A DNA stretch of 64,000 nt from Gemmatimonadota bacterium (GTDB lineage Bacteria; Gemmatimonadota; Gemmatimonadetes; Longimicrobiales; Gaopeijiaceae), in the NCBI GenBank assembly GCA_022827345.1, contig JAJDTB010000066.1, positions 1 through 64,000 on the forward strand. Direction: 5' to 3'. Below, one piece after another: positions 51,796 through 64,000 of this stretch. Under the pieces are notes generated by a model that saw only the letters and a list, made by a program, of their open reading frames with translations, was not told the origin of the DNA and did not search any database. Position numbers and translations under genes: made by a program. How positions within the stretch are numbered: position 1 is the stretch's first letter; every line of letters starts with the position of its first letter.

Positions 51796-52824
51796 TCAGG
51801 CCGGGTGCAGGCCCGGAAACTCCAGCCCGCTCCTCTCCGGAAGTCCATGCATGATGTTGAACGCCTGCACGGCCTGCCCCGCCGCGCCCTTCATCAGGTT
51901 GTCGATCGCGCTCAGCACGACCACACGGTTTGAGTGCGGGTCGGCCTCGAAGCCGATGTCGCAGTAGTTCGACCCGGCCAGCAGCTTCGGGTCCGGGTAG
52001 CGGTGGATGCCGGTCCGCTCCTTCACGATGCGGACGAAGGGCTCGAGCGCGTAGGCGCGCCGGTAGATCTTCCAGAGCGCCTTGTCGTCGAGGCTTGGGT
52101 CGGGGTGCACGAAGACGTGGCAGGTGGCAAGGATTCCGCGCACCATTTCGACCGCGGTGGCCGAGAAGTGGACGCCGCCCCCCAGCACGGCCTGGATCTC
52201 GGCCATGTGGCGATGCCCGGTGGGCTTGTAGGACCGCATCGCGCCGCTGCGTTCGGGGTGGTGGCTCGCTTCGGTGGCGCGGTTGCCGGCTTCGCTCGAT
52301 CCGACCTTCACCTCGATCACCGCCGATTCCACCACCCCTTCGAGCTGGAGGGGGCGGAGCGCGAGGATCGAGGCCGTCGCGTTGCAGCCCGCGCAGGCCA
52401 CCAGGTCGGCGGTGCGGAGGGCATCCCGGTGCAGCTCCGCGATGCCGTAGACGAAACGGCCAAGGAGGTCGGGACGCGGGTGCGGCTTGCCGTAGAAGCG
52501 CTGGTAGGCGGCGGCGTCGCTCAGGCGGAAGTCGGCGCCGAGGTCGACGATGCGGTCGGCGACGGCGCGGAAGTCGTCGATGCGGCGCGAGGAGGCGCCG
52601 TGCGGGAGGCACGAGAAGAGGACATCGCAGCGCGAGAGGTCGGCGAGGGGCGAGAAACGAAGCCGCGTGAGGCCGCGGAGGTTGGGGTGGGCGCGGTGGG
52701 CGAACTTGCCGGCCAGCCGCTCGGAGGTGATCTGGACGACATCGGCGTCGGGGTGGGCGAGCAGGATGCGCAGGAGCTCGCCCCCGGCGTAACCGGAGGC
52801 CCCGGCGATCGCGACGGTGATCAT
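51796..52824 (-). CDS. lysY: [LysW]-aminoadipate/glutamate-phosphate reductase
   Basis: 342 residues from ATG 52824 (GAAGG upstream), with an alternative GTG 52851. ArgC-like dehydrogenase: NAD(P) motif VAIAGASGYAGGELLRIL, FSCLPHGASSR, LGADFRLSD, catalytic Cys in VACAGCNATASILALRPL, and His in PTGHRHMAEI. It reduces the acyl phosphate made by LysZ to the semialdehyde. The insert HHPERSGAMRSYKP is typical of LysY/ArgC types. Starts 37 bases after lysX. Confidence 0.85.
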   Translation of the reverse strand: MITVAIAGASGYAGGELLRILLAHPDADVVQITSERLAGKFAHRAHPNLRGLTRLRFSPLADLSRCDVLFSCLPHGASSRRIDDFRAVADRIVDLGADFRLSDAAAYQRFYGKPHPRPDLLGRFVYGIAELHRDALRTADLVACAGCNATASILALRPLQLEGVVESAVIEVKVGSSEAGNRATEASHHPERSGAMRSYKPTGHRHMAEIQAVLGGGVHFSATAVEMVRGILATCHVFVHPDPSLDDKALWKIYRRAYALEPFVRIVKERTGIHRYPDPKLLAGSNYCDIGFEADPHSNRVVVLSAIDNLMKGAAGQAVQAFNIMHGLPERSGLEFPGLHPA

Positions 52825-52861
52825 CGGGGCCTTCGGGGTAGCGCCGCCCACACCGCGTACC

Positions 52862-53698
52862 TCATCGAACCGCCTCCGCCAGGTACGACACGACCCGCTC
52901 CGGAATGTTCACTCCGGTCACGTCGATGCTGTTCCTGAACTCCATCGTGTAGTTGACCTCGTTGACGAGCAGCTCGCCCTCCGATTCGAAGAGGTCGACC
53001 GCAAGGACTCCGCCGCCGACCGCCTCGGCCGCCCGCAGCGAGATGTCCGCCAGGGCCGGCGTGACCGGGCAGTTCGTGGCGCGGCCTCCCCGCGCGGTGT
53101 TGGTGATCCAGTGCTCCGAAGTACGGTAGATCGCCGCGATGCACTCATCCCCGACCACGAATGCGCGGATGTCCCTGCCCCGCTTCTCCACAAACTGCTG
53201 CACGAAGAAGATGGAGTGATGGTAGCTGCCCAGGATCGACTTGTGCTCGAGGATGGTCTCGGCCGCGTCCCGGTCGTTGATCTTGGACAGCAGCCGCCCC
53301 CAGGACCCGACCGCGGGCTTGAGCACCACGGGATAGCCCAGCTCCTCGATCGCGGCCAGCGCGGACCCGGGCGTGAAGGCCACCCTGACCTCGGGCTGCG
53401 GCACACCACTGTCACGCAACGATGCGGCCGTGAGGATCTTGTCGCCGCACCGGCGCGCAACCTCGTACGCGTTCACGCAGGGCGTCCCAACTCCCTCGTA
53501 GAGCCGCAGCGCATGCATGGCGCGCGAATGGTTGATCGAACGCTCCAGGACGACATCGACCTGGGGCCGCGCCTCCAGATCGAAGACCAGCCGCCGGTCG
53601 TCGAGGAAGACAAGCTCGATGTCGCCGCGCTTGCGCAGCTCGGCGATGAGGAGCTTCTCGTCCTTCCGGATCAGCGAATGAAGGAACCCGACCCGCAC
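52862..53698 (-). CDS. lysX: [LysW]-amino-acid ligase, ATP-grasp
   Basis: 278 residues. RimK-like ATP-grasp ligase: [20 protein letters not shown] (ATP loop), [44 protein letters not shown] (metal ligands Glu/Asn). It attaches the alpha-amino group of aminoadipate or glutamate to the C-terminal Glu of LysW. Whether it prefers aminoadipate (lysine) or glutamate (arginine) cannot be decided from the sequence alone. Fifty-odd bases after lysW. Confidence 0.85.
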   Translation of the reverse strand: MRVGFLHSLIRKDEKLLIAELRKRGDIELVFLDDRRLVFDLEARPQVDVVLERSINHSRAMHALRLYEGVGTPCVNAYEVARRCGDKILTAASLRDSGVPQPEVRVAFTPGSALAAIEELGYPVVLKPAVGSWGRLLSKINDRDAAETILEHKSILGSYHHSIFFVQQFVEKRGRDIRAFVVGDECIAAIYRTSEHWITNTARGGRATNCPVTPALADISLRAAEAVGGGVLAVDLFESEGELLVNEVNYTMEFRNSIDVTGVNIPERVVSYLAEAVR

Positions 53699-53752
53699 CT
53701 GGTCGCTCCGCGCGTCGGCGCCTCCCGCACCCTTGCGCTCATGGGGGGCACG

Positions 53753-53917
53753 TCACTCACCCCAGTCCTCCTCCATCTCGGGAGCCTCGCCCAGCGTGAT
53801 CGGACCCAGGGCGAGGATCTCGAGTTCGATGCCGCATTCCTCGCAATCGAGGAGCTCCCCTTCGACGGGATCGTCCGAGATCGCGACCTCGGCGTCGCAT
53901 ACAGGACATTCTGACAT
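53753..53917 (-). CDS. lysW: LysW amino-group carrier protein
   Basis: 54 residues from ATG 53917 (GAGGTAGG upstream). The zinc knuckle is formed by C4, C7, C25 and C28 (ECPVC, DCEEC). An acidic body follows and the protein ends in the diagnostic EDWGE, whose terminal Glu is the attachment point for the substrate. It is the first gene of lysW-lysX-lysY-GATase-lysZ-lysJ. It is 81 bases downstream of the NagB/PIG-L gene and may share its transcript. Confidence 0.9.
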   Translation of the reverse strand: MSECPVCDAEVAISDDPVEGELLDCEECGIELEILALGPITLGEAPEMEEDWGE

Positions 53918-53998
53918 GGTACCTACCTCGCGCACATCGCTTCAAAGTGTCTGCACGGCAGGTAATCTACCGGATCCGCGGCGCGCGGGTAGTCGCCT

Positions 53999-55912
53999 TC
54001 AGCCCGCGTCTTCCGCCAGCGACGATGTCGGGATCTCTCGCGCCTCCACCAGGTTGCCGTTGCGCGAGACGACGTACGCCTCCATCGCGCGATATGCGGG
54101 CAGCCCCAGCGCCTTGAGCAGATCGGCGGTCTCGCGGTTGCGAGCCACCACCCGCTGCCAGAACTCGCGCGGATCGGCGCCCGGGAACGGCGCGGAGTCC
54201 TTCTGCGACTCGTGCCGGAAGATGGCCTGGACCTTGCGCCGCAGTTCGTGCTCCGACAGCGGCACCAGCACGGTGGCTTCGCCCACGCCCCACTCCTCCC
54301 AGGCGCCGCGGTACAGCCACAGCCACGGCGGATCGCCGGTGTAGCGCGCCAGTCCGCCCTCTACCGCCTCGAGGCACATGCGGTGGGTGCCGTGGGGATC
54401 GGAGAGATCGCCGGCCGCGAAGACCATGGTGGGCCCGACCTCTTCCAGCACCTCGGTGACGATGTCCACGTCGAGCTCTGAAATCGGGTTCTTGCGCACC
54501 TTGCCCGTCTGGTAGAAGGGCAGGTCGAGAAACCGCGCACAGTCGGCGGATAGCCCGAGCGCCTCGATCCCCGCCGTGGCCTCGCACTCGCGGATGATGC
54601 GCTTGAGGTCCTGCACGACCTCCGCATCGACATCCCCGGGCTCCTTGCGGGCGAGTCCTTCCTCCACCGACGTCACTACCGTCTCGACTTGTCCCGGATC
54701 GCCCAGTTCGACGACCCGGGCCGCCCGCCGCACGAAATCGAGGTAGCGGCGCACCTCGTGGTCGAAGACGGCGATGTTCCCCGATGTCTGGTACGCGACG
54801 GTGACGCGGTTGCCGTTTTCGACGAGCTTGCGGAGCAGTCCTCCCATCGAGATCACGTCGTCGTCCGGGTGCGGCGAGAAGACCACGATGTCCTGCCCGC
54901 GGGGGAGCCGGCTCTTGCCGCGAATCTTCGAGATGAGGGCGTTGAAGACCTGCCCGTTGAGGGGCTCGGCCGAACCGTGGCGAGACACCAGCGAGGCCAG
55001 GTGATGCTCGCGGTAGTCGTCGTTGGCAAGGTGGAGGATGGGCTTGCCGGTCTGGAGGCTCAGCCAGATGACGGCTTCTGTCTCGCTGCGCGGGGTCCAC
55101 TCCACCTCCTCGACCAGCCACGGAGTGCGCACGCGCGTGAGATGCTCGGCAGCGGCCGGGTCGAGATAGACCGTGGCGGCCGGATGCTGCTGAAGGAAGG
55201 TGGCGGCCACGTCGGCGTGCACGCCCCCCTCCACCGCCCTCAGCACGATTTCGGCCTTGTGCTCGCCCGTGGCCAGCAGCACCACTTCACGCGCCTCCAG
55301 GATCGTCGCGACCCCCATGGTGATCGCCTTCGGGGGCACGTTCTCTTCGCCGAAGAAGTCGGCGGCTGCATCCGAGCGCGTCACCGTGTCCAGGTAGATG
55401 CACCGGGTGCGCGAATCCCGCACCGAGCCCGGCTCGTTGAAGCCGATGTGTCCGCTGCGCCCGATACCCAGCAGCTGCAGATCGATGCCGCCAGCCTCGC
55501 GGATGCGTCGCTCGAAGTCGAGGCAGTGCGCTTCGACCTCCTCCTCCGGCAGGTCGCCGCGGGGAATGTGGCACTGCCCGGCGGGGATGTTGACGTGGTC
55601 GAAGAGGTTCTCGCGCATGTAGCGGTGGTAGCTGTGGATGCTCCCGGGCCGCATGGGGACGTACTCGTCGAGGTTGAAGGTCACGACGTTGGAGAAGTCG
55701 AGCCCTTCCTCGCGGTGACGCCGAATCAGTTCCCGGTACACGCCGACGGGGGTCGAGCCGGTGGCGAGGCCGAGCACGGCGCTGCGTCCCTGCGCCGCGC
55801 GCTCCCGAATCAGGGCCGCGATCCGCCCCGCCACCTCCGCCGCGATGCTGTCGTGGTCCGGCATGACGCGCACGGGAATCCGTTCGCGCCGCGCCGAGAT
55901 GGCTTCGTCCAT
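53999..55912 (-). CDS. nagB: Glucosamine-6-phosphate deaminase fused to a PIG-L/LmbE deacetylase
   Basis: 637 residues from ATG 55912. Residues about 15-260 are NagB: VLGLATGSTPVGVYREL, VTFNLDEYVPM, LLGIGRSGHIGFNEPGS. From about residue 390 there is a PIG-L/LmbE domain with the metal motif FSPHPDDDVISMGG and a second ligand set near AAGDLSDPHGTHR. The fusion is known in Bacteroidota-like phyla. NagB converts glucosamine-6-phosphate to fructose-6-phosphate and ammonia; the PIG-L half would remove N-acetyl groups from a sugar. It joins GlcNAc catabolism to the operon that begins with lysW, but a functional link is not shown. The M16 gene ends 76 bases upstream. Confidence 0.85.
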   Translation of the reverse strand: MDEAISARRERIPVRVMPDHDSIAAEVAGRIAALIRERAAQGRSAVLGLATGSTPVGVYRELIRRHREEGLDFSNVVTFNLDEYVPMRPGSIHSYHRYMRENLFDHVNIPAGQCHIPRGDLPEEEVEAHCLDFERRIREAGGIDLQLLGIGRSGHIGFNEPGSVRDSRTRCIYLDTVTRSDAAADFFGEENVPPKAITMGVATILEAREVVLLATGEHKAEIVLRAVEGGVHADVAATFLQQHPAATVYLDPAAAEHLTRVRTPWLVEEVEWTPRSETEAVIWLSLQTGKPILHLANDDYREHHLASLVSRHGSAEPLNGQVFNALISKIRGKSRLPRGQDIVVFSPHPDDDVISMGGLLRKLVENGNRVTVAYQTSGNIAVFDHEVRRYLDFVRRAARVVELGDPGQVETVVTSVEEGLARKEPGDVDAEVVQDLKRIIRECEATAGIEALGLSADCARFLDLPFYQTGKVRKNPISELDVDIVTEVLEEVGPTMVFAAGDLSDPHGTHRMCLEAVEGGLARYTGDPPWLWLYRGAWEEWGVGEATVLVPLSEHELRRKVQAIFRHESQKDSAPFPGADPREFWQRVVARNRETADLLKALGLPAYRAMEAYVVSRNGNLVEAREIPTSSLAEDAG

Positions 55913-55988
55913 GGCTCCGCATGTGTGGTGAACCCGCCTGGGCGTCGGGAGCGCGCGCGGCGCCCGGCGGCGGGACACCTCGTGCGCG

Positions 55989-58820
55989 CTACGGCACCTT
56001 CTGTTCCGGCAGCAGCACGAACTTCGCGTACCGGTCGGTGCGAAGATAGCGTATCGCAGCCTGCCGCACCTGCTCGGCGGTCCAGCTTTCAATCCAATCG
56101 TAGCTCGGGATCAGCCTCAGATCGAGCCCCTGGCTTTCGAAAGCGGAAAGCTGGGACAGCCAGTAGCGATTCTCTCGCAGGTCGGTCTCCTTCCCCCGGC
56201 GCTGCGTCTCGCGCACCTTGGCCACCGTCTCGGCATCGGGACCCTCGGCCTTGAGCCTCTCGATCTCCTCGAACGCAACCGCGCTCAACTCCTCTGCACG
56301 CTCGGGCGCCGAGCCGAAGCTGATGCTGACGCGGTATTCCTCGTCCGGACGGTAGGTGAGCCTTCCCGACACGCCGACGCCGTAGGTGCCCCCCAGGTCC
56401 TCGCGAAGGAGTTCGCGCAGGCGGATGTCGAGCACGTCCGCGAGTGCGGAAATCGTCGTCCACTCCTCACGCGAATACTCGCCGTCGCCGGTGAAGATGA
56501 TCTGCGTGCGGCTCTTGGGCTCGAGTCCCTTGCGCACGACCTTCTCGACGACTCCGGCCGGCGGATCGATCCCGACATCGCGCCAGCTCTCGACCCGGTC
56601 CATGTCGGGCAGCGCCCCCAGGTACCGCTCGGCCAGGGGCCGTATTTCATCGACGTCGAAGGCCCCCACGAAGTAGAAGGTGAAGTCGGACGCGTCCGCG
56701 AACCGCTCCTTGTACAGCTCGAAGGCCGCCTCCAGGTCGGCCCGCTCGAGGTCCGCCATCACCTGCGACAGGCTCCGCGACCTGGGGTGTCCCTGGCCCA
56801 TGGTCGCCGAGACCGTGTCGCTGAAGGTGAACTCCGGACTCGCACCCGCGTTTCCGAGGAAGCCGACCTGCATGGTCTTGTAGGCCGAAAACGCACCTTC
56901 GTCGAGCCGCGGCGCGTGGAAGTACTGGTAGATGAGCTGGAAGGCGGTCTCGATGTCCTTCGGGGACGCGGTTCCCGACATCCCCTCGGAGAGCGATCCG
57001 ATCGAAGGACGGACGCTGACGGCCTTGCCGGTGAGTTTCTTGCGCAGCGCCGTCTGGTCGAAATCACCGACTCCGGACTGGCCGATCACGGATCCCGCCC
57101 AGGAAACGGTGGGGTAGATCTCGTCGGAGATCAGCGAAGTCCCGCCGGGACTCGTCGCCGAGAAGCGGATCTCGTCGTCCTTGAAGTCGGTGGGCTTCAG
57201 CACCACACGTACACCGTTGCCGAGCGTCCAGATCGTCACGCCGACCTCGGCCACCTCTTCCTCTGCCGCCACCGCGGACCCTTCGGGCAGGACCGGCAGT
57301 AGCGGAGCGTCGGCCGCCGCATCCTCGTAGGGAGCGATGTCCTTGCCCGCGATCGCCGCAAACACAGCGGTGAACTCGTCCGCGGCCGGGATCTCCAGCC
57401 CTTCCTTCTCCGGCGAATCGACCAGCACGACTCGCCCCTGTTCGGTGAGCCATGCCTGGGCCACGCTGTTCGCCTCTTCGAGGGTGATGCCGGGAAGCAG
57501 CGCCTCGGACAGCGCCACCCGGGTCTCCACGCCGGGATACGGATCGCCCTCCAGGAACACCTGGACGTACCGGCTTGCGAGCGACGACGACTCCTGGTTG
57601 TCCTTCTCGGCGAGGCTTCGTTCGTTCGACCTGCGCATGGCGGTCTTGCGCCGCTCCAGCTCGGTCTCGGTGAATCCGTGGCGCACCACCCGCTCCGCCT
57701 CGGTCAGCAACGCGTCCAGCCCCCGCACGGTCCCGCCCTCGGAGACCAGCGCGTTGAGCTGGTACGCATCCACGCCGCGGACGAAGCCCCCCGAACCGGA
57801 AAAGGCGATCACGAACGGAGGATCGGACTGGAGCCTGAGCTCGTCCAGCCTGGCGTTCAGCATGCCCGAGTACACGCTGCGCACGAGGCTGCGCCGATAG
57901 TCGGCCACGGTCCCCTGCGAGCTCGGCGGCTGCTTGTAGAGCACGCCGACCTGGCTCTGGGGCGCCTCCACGTCGGAGGCGATCGCGACCCGTGGCGGAT
58001 GGTCGACCGGCACCTCGGCCTCGAAGCGGGGACGGGGATCGGCCGGGCCCTCGATCCCTCCGAAGTGCTCCCGTATCGTCGCCACGATCGCGTCGCCGTC
58101 GAAGTCGCCGACGGCCACCACCGCCATCAGGTCCGGGCGGTACCAGTCGTCGTAGAAGCGCTGGAGCAGTTCGTGCGGAGCCGATTCCAGCACCTCGGGC
58201 TTCCCGATCGGCAGCCGCTCGGCGTACCGCGAGCCCTCGAACATGATCGGGTACTGCTCGTCACGCATGCGCGCGAAGGCCCCGCGCCGGCCCCGCCACT
58301 CTTCGATGACGACGCCACGCTCCTTGTCGACCTCTTCCGGATCGAAGAGGACCGCCTGCGCCCAGTCCTCCAGGATCTGGAAAGCCGTCGCCACGATCTG
58401 CGGGTCGTCCATGGGCACCTGCAGCATGTAGACGGTCTCGTCGAAGCTGGTGTAGGCATTCACGTCGGGGCCGAACTGCATCCCGATCGACTCCAGATAG
58501 TCGACCAGTTCCTGTTTCTCGAAGTTGCGCGTCCCGTTGAACGCCATGTGCTCGACGAAGTGTGCCAGCCCCAGCTGGTCGTCGTCCTCCAGGATCGACC
58601 CTGCGTTCACGACGAGCCGCAACTCGGCCCGGTTCTCGGGCTGGTCGTTCTCGCGAACGAAATAGGTGAATCCGTTGTCGAGCGTGCCGGTCATGACCGC
58701 GGGATCCGGGGGGATGGGATCGGTCGGACCGGGGATCTGCGCTGCTGCTGTGGACGCCCCGGCGAGGGCGGCTGCGGTGAGCGCGAGTGCGGCGGGGAAT
58801 GGGCGCGCGGGCCTGCTCAT
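55989..58820 (-). CDS. Exported M16 zinc peptidase (pitrilysin-like, two-domain)
   Basis: 943 residues with a signal peptide (AALALTAAALAGASTAAAQ). The zinc site HxxEH is in LAHFVEHMAFNG, with the distal Glu in the downstream ERGVVIEEWRGRRG segment. Two M16 halves are present, the second (from about residue 525) without HxxEH. The protein probably degrades peptides in the periplasm. Length and layout fit bacterial M16B/C proteins of this phylum. A TTGACA-N17-TAGAAG promoter is found just upstream. Confidence 0.85.
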   Translation of the reverse strand: MSRPARPFPAALALTAAALAGASTAAAQIPGPTDPIPPDPAVMTGTLDNGFTYFVRENDQPENRAELRLVVNAGSILEDDDQLGLAHFVEHMAFNGTRNFEKQELVDYLESIGMQFGPDVNAYTSFDETVYMLQVPMDDPQIVATAFQILEDWAQAVLFDPEEVDKERGVVIEEWRGRRGAFARMRDEQYPIMFEGSRYAERLPIGKPEVLESAPHELLQRFYDDWYRPDLMAVVAVGDFDGDAIVATIREHFGGIEGPADPRPRFEAEVPVDHPPRVAIASDVEAPQSQVGVLYKQPPSSQGTVADYRRSLVRSVYSGMLNARLDELRLQSDPPFVIAFSGSGGFVRGVDAYQLNALVSEGGTVRGLDALLTEAERVVRHGFTETELERRKTAMRRSNERSLAEKDNQESSSLASRYVQVFLEGDPYPGVETRVALSEALLPGITLEEANSVAQAWLTEQGRVVLVDSPEKEGLEIPAADEFTAVFAAIAGKDIAPYEDAAADAPLLPVLPEGSAVAAEEEVAEVGVTIWTLGNGVRVVLKPTDFKDDEIRFSATSPGGTSLISDEIYPTVSWAGSVIGQSGVGDFDQTALRKKLTGKAVSVRPSIGSLSEGMSGTASPKDIETAFQLIYQYFHAPRLDEGAFSAYKTMQVGFLGNAGASPEFTFSDTVSATMGQGHPRSRSLSQVMADLERADLEAAFELYKERFADASDFTFYFVGAFDVDEIRPLAERYLGALPDMDRVESWRDVGIDPPAGVVEKVVRKGLEPKSRTQIIFTGDGEYSREEWTTISALADVLDIRLRELLREDLGGTYGVGVSGRLTYRPDEEYRVSISFGSAPERAEELSAVAFEEIERLKAEGPDAETVAKVRETQRRGKETDLRENRYWLSQLSAFESQGLDLRLIPSYDWIESWTAEQVRQAAIRYLRTDRYAKFVLLPEQKVP

Positions 58821-58862
58821 GGCTTACCTCCGGGTTGGCGCGGTGTGAAAACCGTGACACCT

Positions 58863-58891
58863 CTTCTACAGCGCAATGAATCGGTTGTCAA
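58863..58891 (-). promoter_or_regulatory. Sigma-70-like promoter of the M16 peptidase gene
   Basis: On the minus strand TTGACA (58891-58886) is a perfect -35, followed after 17 bases by TAGAAG (58868-58863) as a -10 with four of six matches. The start codon is 43 bases downstream. Confidence 0.6.
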
Positions 58892-58976
58892 TACACGGTA
58901 CCATACGGTTTTCCAGTCCCCGCCTTACCCTGGTTGTGCTTCCGGCCTCGGACAGTCCCTGCGAGTCCGGCGACCC

Positions 58977-59665
58977 TCAGCCGTGCGCAGCCGACCCCTG
59001 CAGGCACCCGCGCCCCGCCAGCGACGAAAACGTTTCGCCCGCGACAATGACGTGGTCGAGCACGGGGATACCAAGCTGGCTGCCCGCCGTGCCGAGTTGC
59101 CGCGTGACCTGCAGGTCCTCGGCCGAGGGCTCGGGATTCCCGGACGGATGGTTGTGCACGAGGATGAGTGCGGCCGCCCGCAGGACGATGGCGTCCCGGA
59201 AGACTTCGCGCGGATGAATCAGCGACGCGTCCAGGATGCCGCGCGTAATCTGGCGCTGGCAGATGGGCGCGTTCTGGGAGTTGAGGAGGAGGACGTGGAA
59301 CTCCTCGTGGGCGAGGTGGGCTAGCGCGGGCGCGAAGATATCGTGCACATCCGAGGGGCCCGTGATGGGGTCCTCGTAGATGGTGCGAGCCGCACCCACC
59401 CGTCTGCCGAGTTCGATGGCCGCCACGATCCGCGAGGCGACGGCCGGGCCGATCCCGGCGATGGCCTCCAGGCGGCCGAGATCCATGCGCGCGAGTTCCT
59501 GCAGGCGCCCGCCGGAGAGGTCCAGGACGCGTTCGGCCAGGCTGCGGGCGGGGGTCGCCGGGCCTCCCGCGCCGATCAGCAGTGCGAGCAACTCGTGCTC
59601 GGCGAGGGGACCGGGTCCGAAGCGCCGCAGCCTCTCGCGCGGCCGCGCCTCCGGGGGGTGGGCCG

Positions 59666-59687
<22 letters not shown>
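58977..59687 (-). CDS. radC: RadC-family JAB/MPN protein
   Basis: 236 residues. N-terminal HhH helices (RLEAIAGIGPAVASRIVAAI) precede the JAMM domain: EEFHVLLLNSQNAPI and the zinc motif HNHPSGNPEPSAED. The family is widely called a DNA repair protein, but its function is unsettled; the motif predicts a metallo-hydrolase. Its ATG 59687 overlaps the secA stop by 22 bases. Confidence 0.9.
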
Positions 59688-62997
<3,310 letters not shown>

Positions 62998-62998
<1 letters not shown>

Positions 62999-63687
62999 CA
63001 CTTCTCCCTGATTGTATCCGCCGGGCCCCTGCCGGGCGCGGCGGTTGACGCTCCGTAGAGCCCTTCCTCTTCCATTATCGCCAGAACGGCGGGCGTTACC
63101 ATGTCTATAACGGCCAGATTTCGCCCGACCCGGTCCCGGACGAGCGACGATGAGACGTCCACCGGCGTGACGTGCACCGTGCGGACGCCCATGCGCTCCG
63201 CCTCCGCCGGCGCGTCGGTCCCCGGTCTGCAGATCACGACCAGCTCGGCCAGCTCCATGATCACCTCCGGTTCCTTCCATCTGCGGAACCCCGCGAACAG
63301 GTCACTCCCCATGACCAGCGACAGCGACCACCCGGGGTGCCGCGCCCTGATCTCCCGCAGGGTATCGACGGTGTAGGACGTGCCTCCACGTTTCAGTTCC
63401 AGATCACAGAGTTCGAATCTCGGGTCGTCTTCGATGGCCGCGGCGACCAGACGCCGCCTGACCCGACCCTGTGTGATCCTGCGGCCCGCCTTGTGCGGCG
63501 GCACCGCGGCCGGAACCCAGAGGAGCCGGTCCAGCTGCACGGCCTCGACGACTTCCGTGGCCACGACGATGTGGCCGACGTGAGGCGGATCGAAGGTGCC
63601 GCCGAAGACCCCTACGCGCCGGCGATCACCCTGCCCGCTCCCCGGTGCCGGGCGGGGCTCGGCTGCGGACGGTCGAGACGGTGTCAC
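62998..63687 (-). CDS. nadD: Nicotinate-nucleotide adenylyltransferase
   Basis: 229 residues from GTG 63687. Nucleotidyltransferase motifs: RVGVFGGTFDPPHVGHIVVA, PPHKAGRR and the ISSTxxR-like DVSSSLVRDRV. It makes deamido-NAD from nicotinate mononucleotide. The first 24 residues are a low-complexity leader overlapping the bamD end by 62 bases. Coupled to secA by TGATG. Confidence 0.9.
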
Positions 63688-64000
63688 CGGTGGCTGGCTC
63701 CTGGAATGTCCGTGCTTCGGGCGAGGCCGGATATGCCCTCAACAAACGGGTCCTGAACTCCTCCACCTGATCGCCCCACTCCCACTGCGTGTAGATGTCG
63801 ATCAGGCGCGCGATTGCCCGTGGGGCGGCCTCCGTGTCCGGAAATGTCTCCAGCAGGTCGAGGAATACGTGCTCGGCTGATTCCAGAGCGTTTCGCTGGA
63901 AGTAAAAGTAGCCTTCCCCGTAGGACTTGTCGCCCAGCTTGTCGTGCATCTCCTGCGCGACGGTCGAGGCCGAGTCGCCGTGGGGGGTGCCCCGGAAATC
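63626..64000 (-). CDS. bamD: Outer-membrane assembly lipoprotein BamD, C-terminal part
   Basis: The frame is open to the window edge, giving about 124 C-terminal residues. TPHGDSASTVAQEMHDKLGD, GEGYFYFQRNALESAEHVFLDLLETFPDTEAAPRA and FRTRLLRAYPASPEARTF are TPR repeats of BamD type. BamD helps insert outer-membrane proteins. The N-terminus with the lipobox is outside the window. Confidence 0.7.
   Translation of the reverse strand, partial: DFRGTPHGDSASTVAQEMHDKLGDKSYGEGYFYFQRNALESAEHVFLDLLETFPDTEAAPRAIARLIDIYTQWEWGDQVEEFRTRLLRAYPASPEARTFQEPATGDTVSTVRSRAPPGTGERAG

Overview
The window is GC-rich bacterial DNA that alternates a housekeeping and biosynthetic half (about 26-64 kb) with a decayed accessory half (about 0-26 kb). 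The LysW carrier-protein amino-acid operon, six-bladed-propeller lipoproteins, M16 peptidases, a long SecA with an SEC-C tail, a NagB/PIG-L fusion and the bamD-nadD-secA-radC run all fit the phylum Gemmatimonadota. No rRNA or tRNA is present to confirm this, so the phylum is an inference.

0-7 kb: an IS3-family insertion sequence has cut a DISARM-like anti-phage operon (minus strand: DrmE-like, NERD/UvrD-like helicase, DrmA helicase), leaving DrmA without its C-terminal half. 6.6-26 kb: toxin-antitoxin modules (a frameshifted HicB-like antitoxin, DUF433/DUF5615, FitAB-type VapBC, HipBA), a DprA-like protein, a Schlafen-type AlbA/TPR protein with a pRiA4b ORF-3-like partner, an IS3 orfA fragment, three degenerate Rpn (PD-(D/E)XK) copies, an AAA_14/DUF4143 remnant beside a 23-bp iteron-like array, and a Sel1-repeat protein. 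A secreted amidase and membrane proteins lie among them. Short repeated promoter- or operator-like elements are scattered through this half.

26-43 kb: a divergent pair of a DUF971-containing 2-oxoglutarate oxygenase and an HD-domain oxygenase resembles the TmpA/TmpB organophosphonate route. Then come two RND transporters, IspH, an MpaB/DUF2236 oxygenase and a three-gene minus-strand operon: a sterol-type Rieske oxygenase and two tandem paralogues that each fuse a GPP34 (GOLPH3-like) domain to a cytochrome P450. Both P450s lack the usual I-helix acid-alcohol pair. This is the strongest candidate for an undescribed system, probably acting on a membrane-associated isoprenoid or other lipid.

43-64 kb: a propeller lipoprotein, a micro-membrane protein translationally coupled to a secreted alpha/alpha-barrel glycosidase, and a GH63-like glycosidase. 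Converging on these is the minus-strand operon lysW-lysX-lysY-(class II glutamine amidotransferase)-lysZ-lysJ for LysW-mediated lysine or arginine synthesis, with the amidotransferase as an unexpected member. Upstream lie NagB-PIG-L, an M16 peptidase with a good promoter, radC, secA, nadD and the 3' part of bamD at the window edge.
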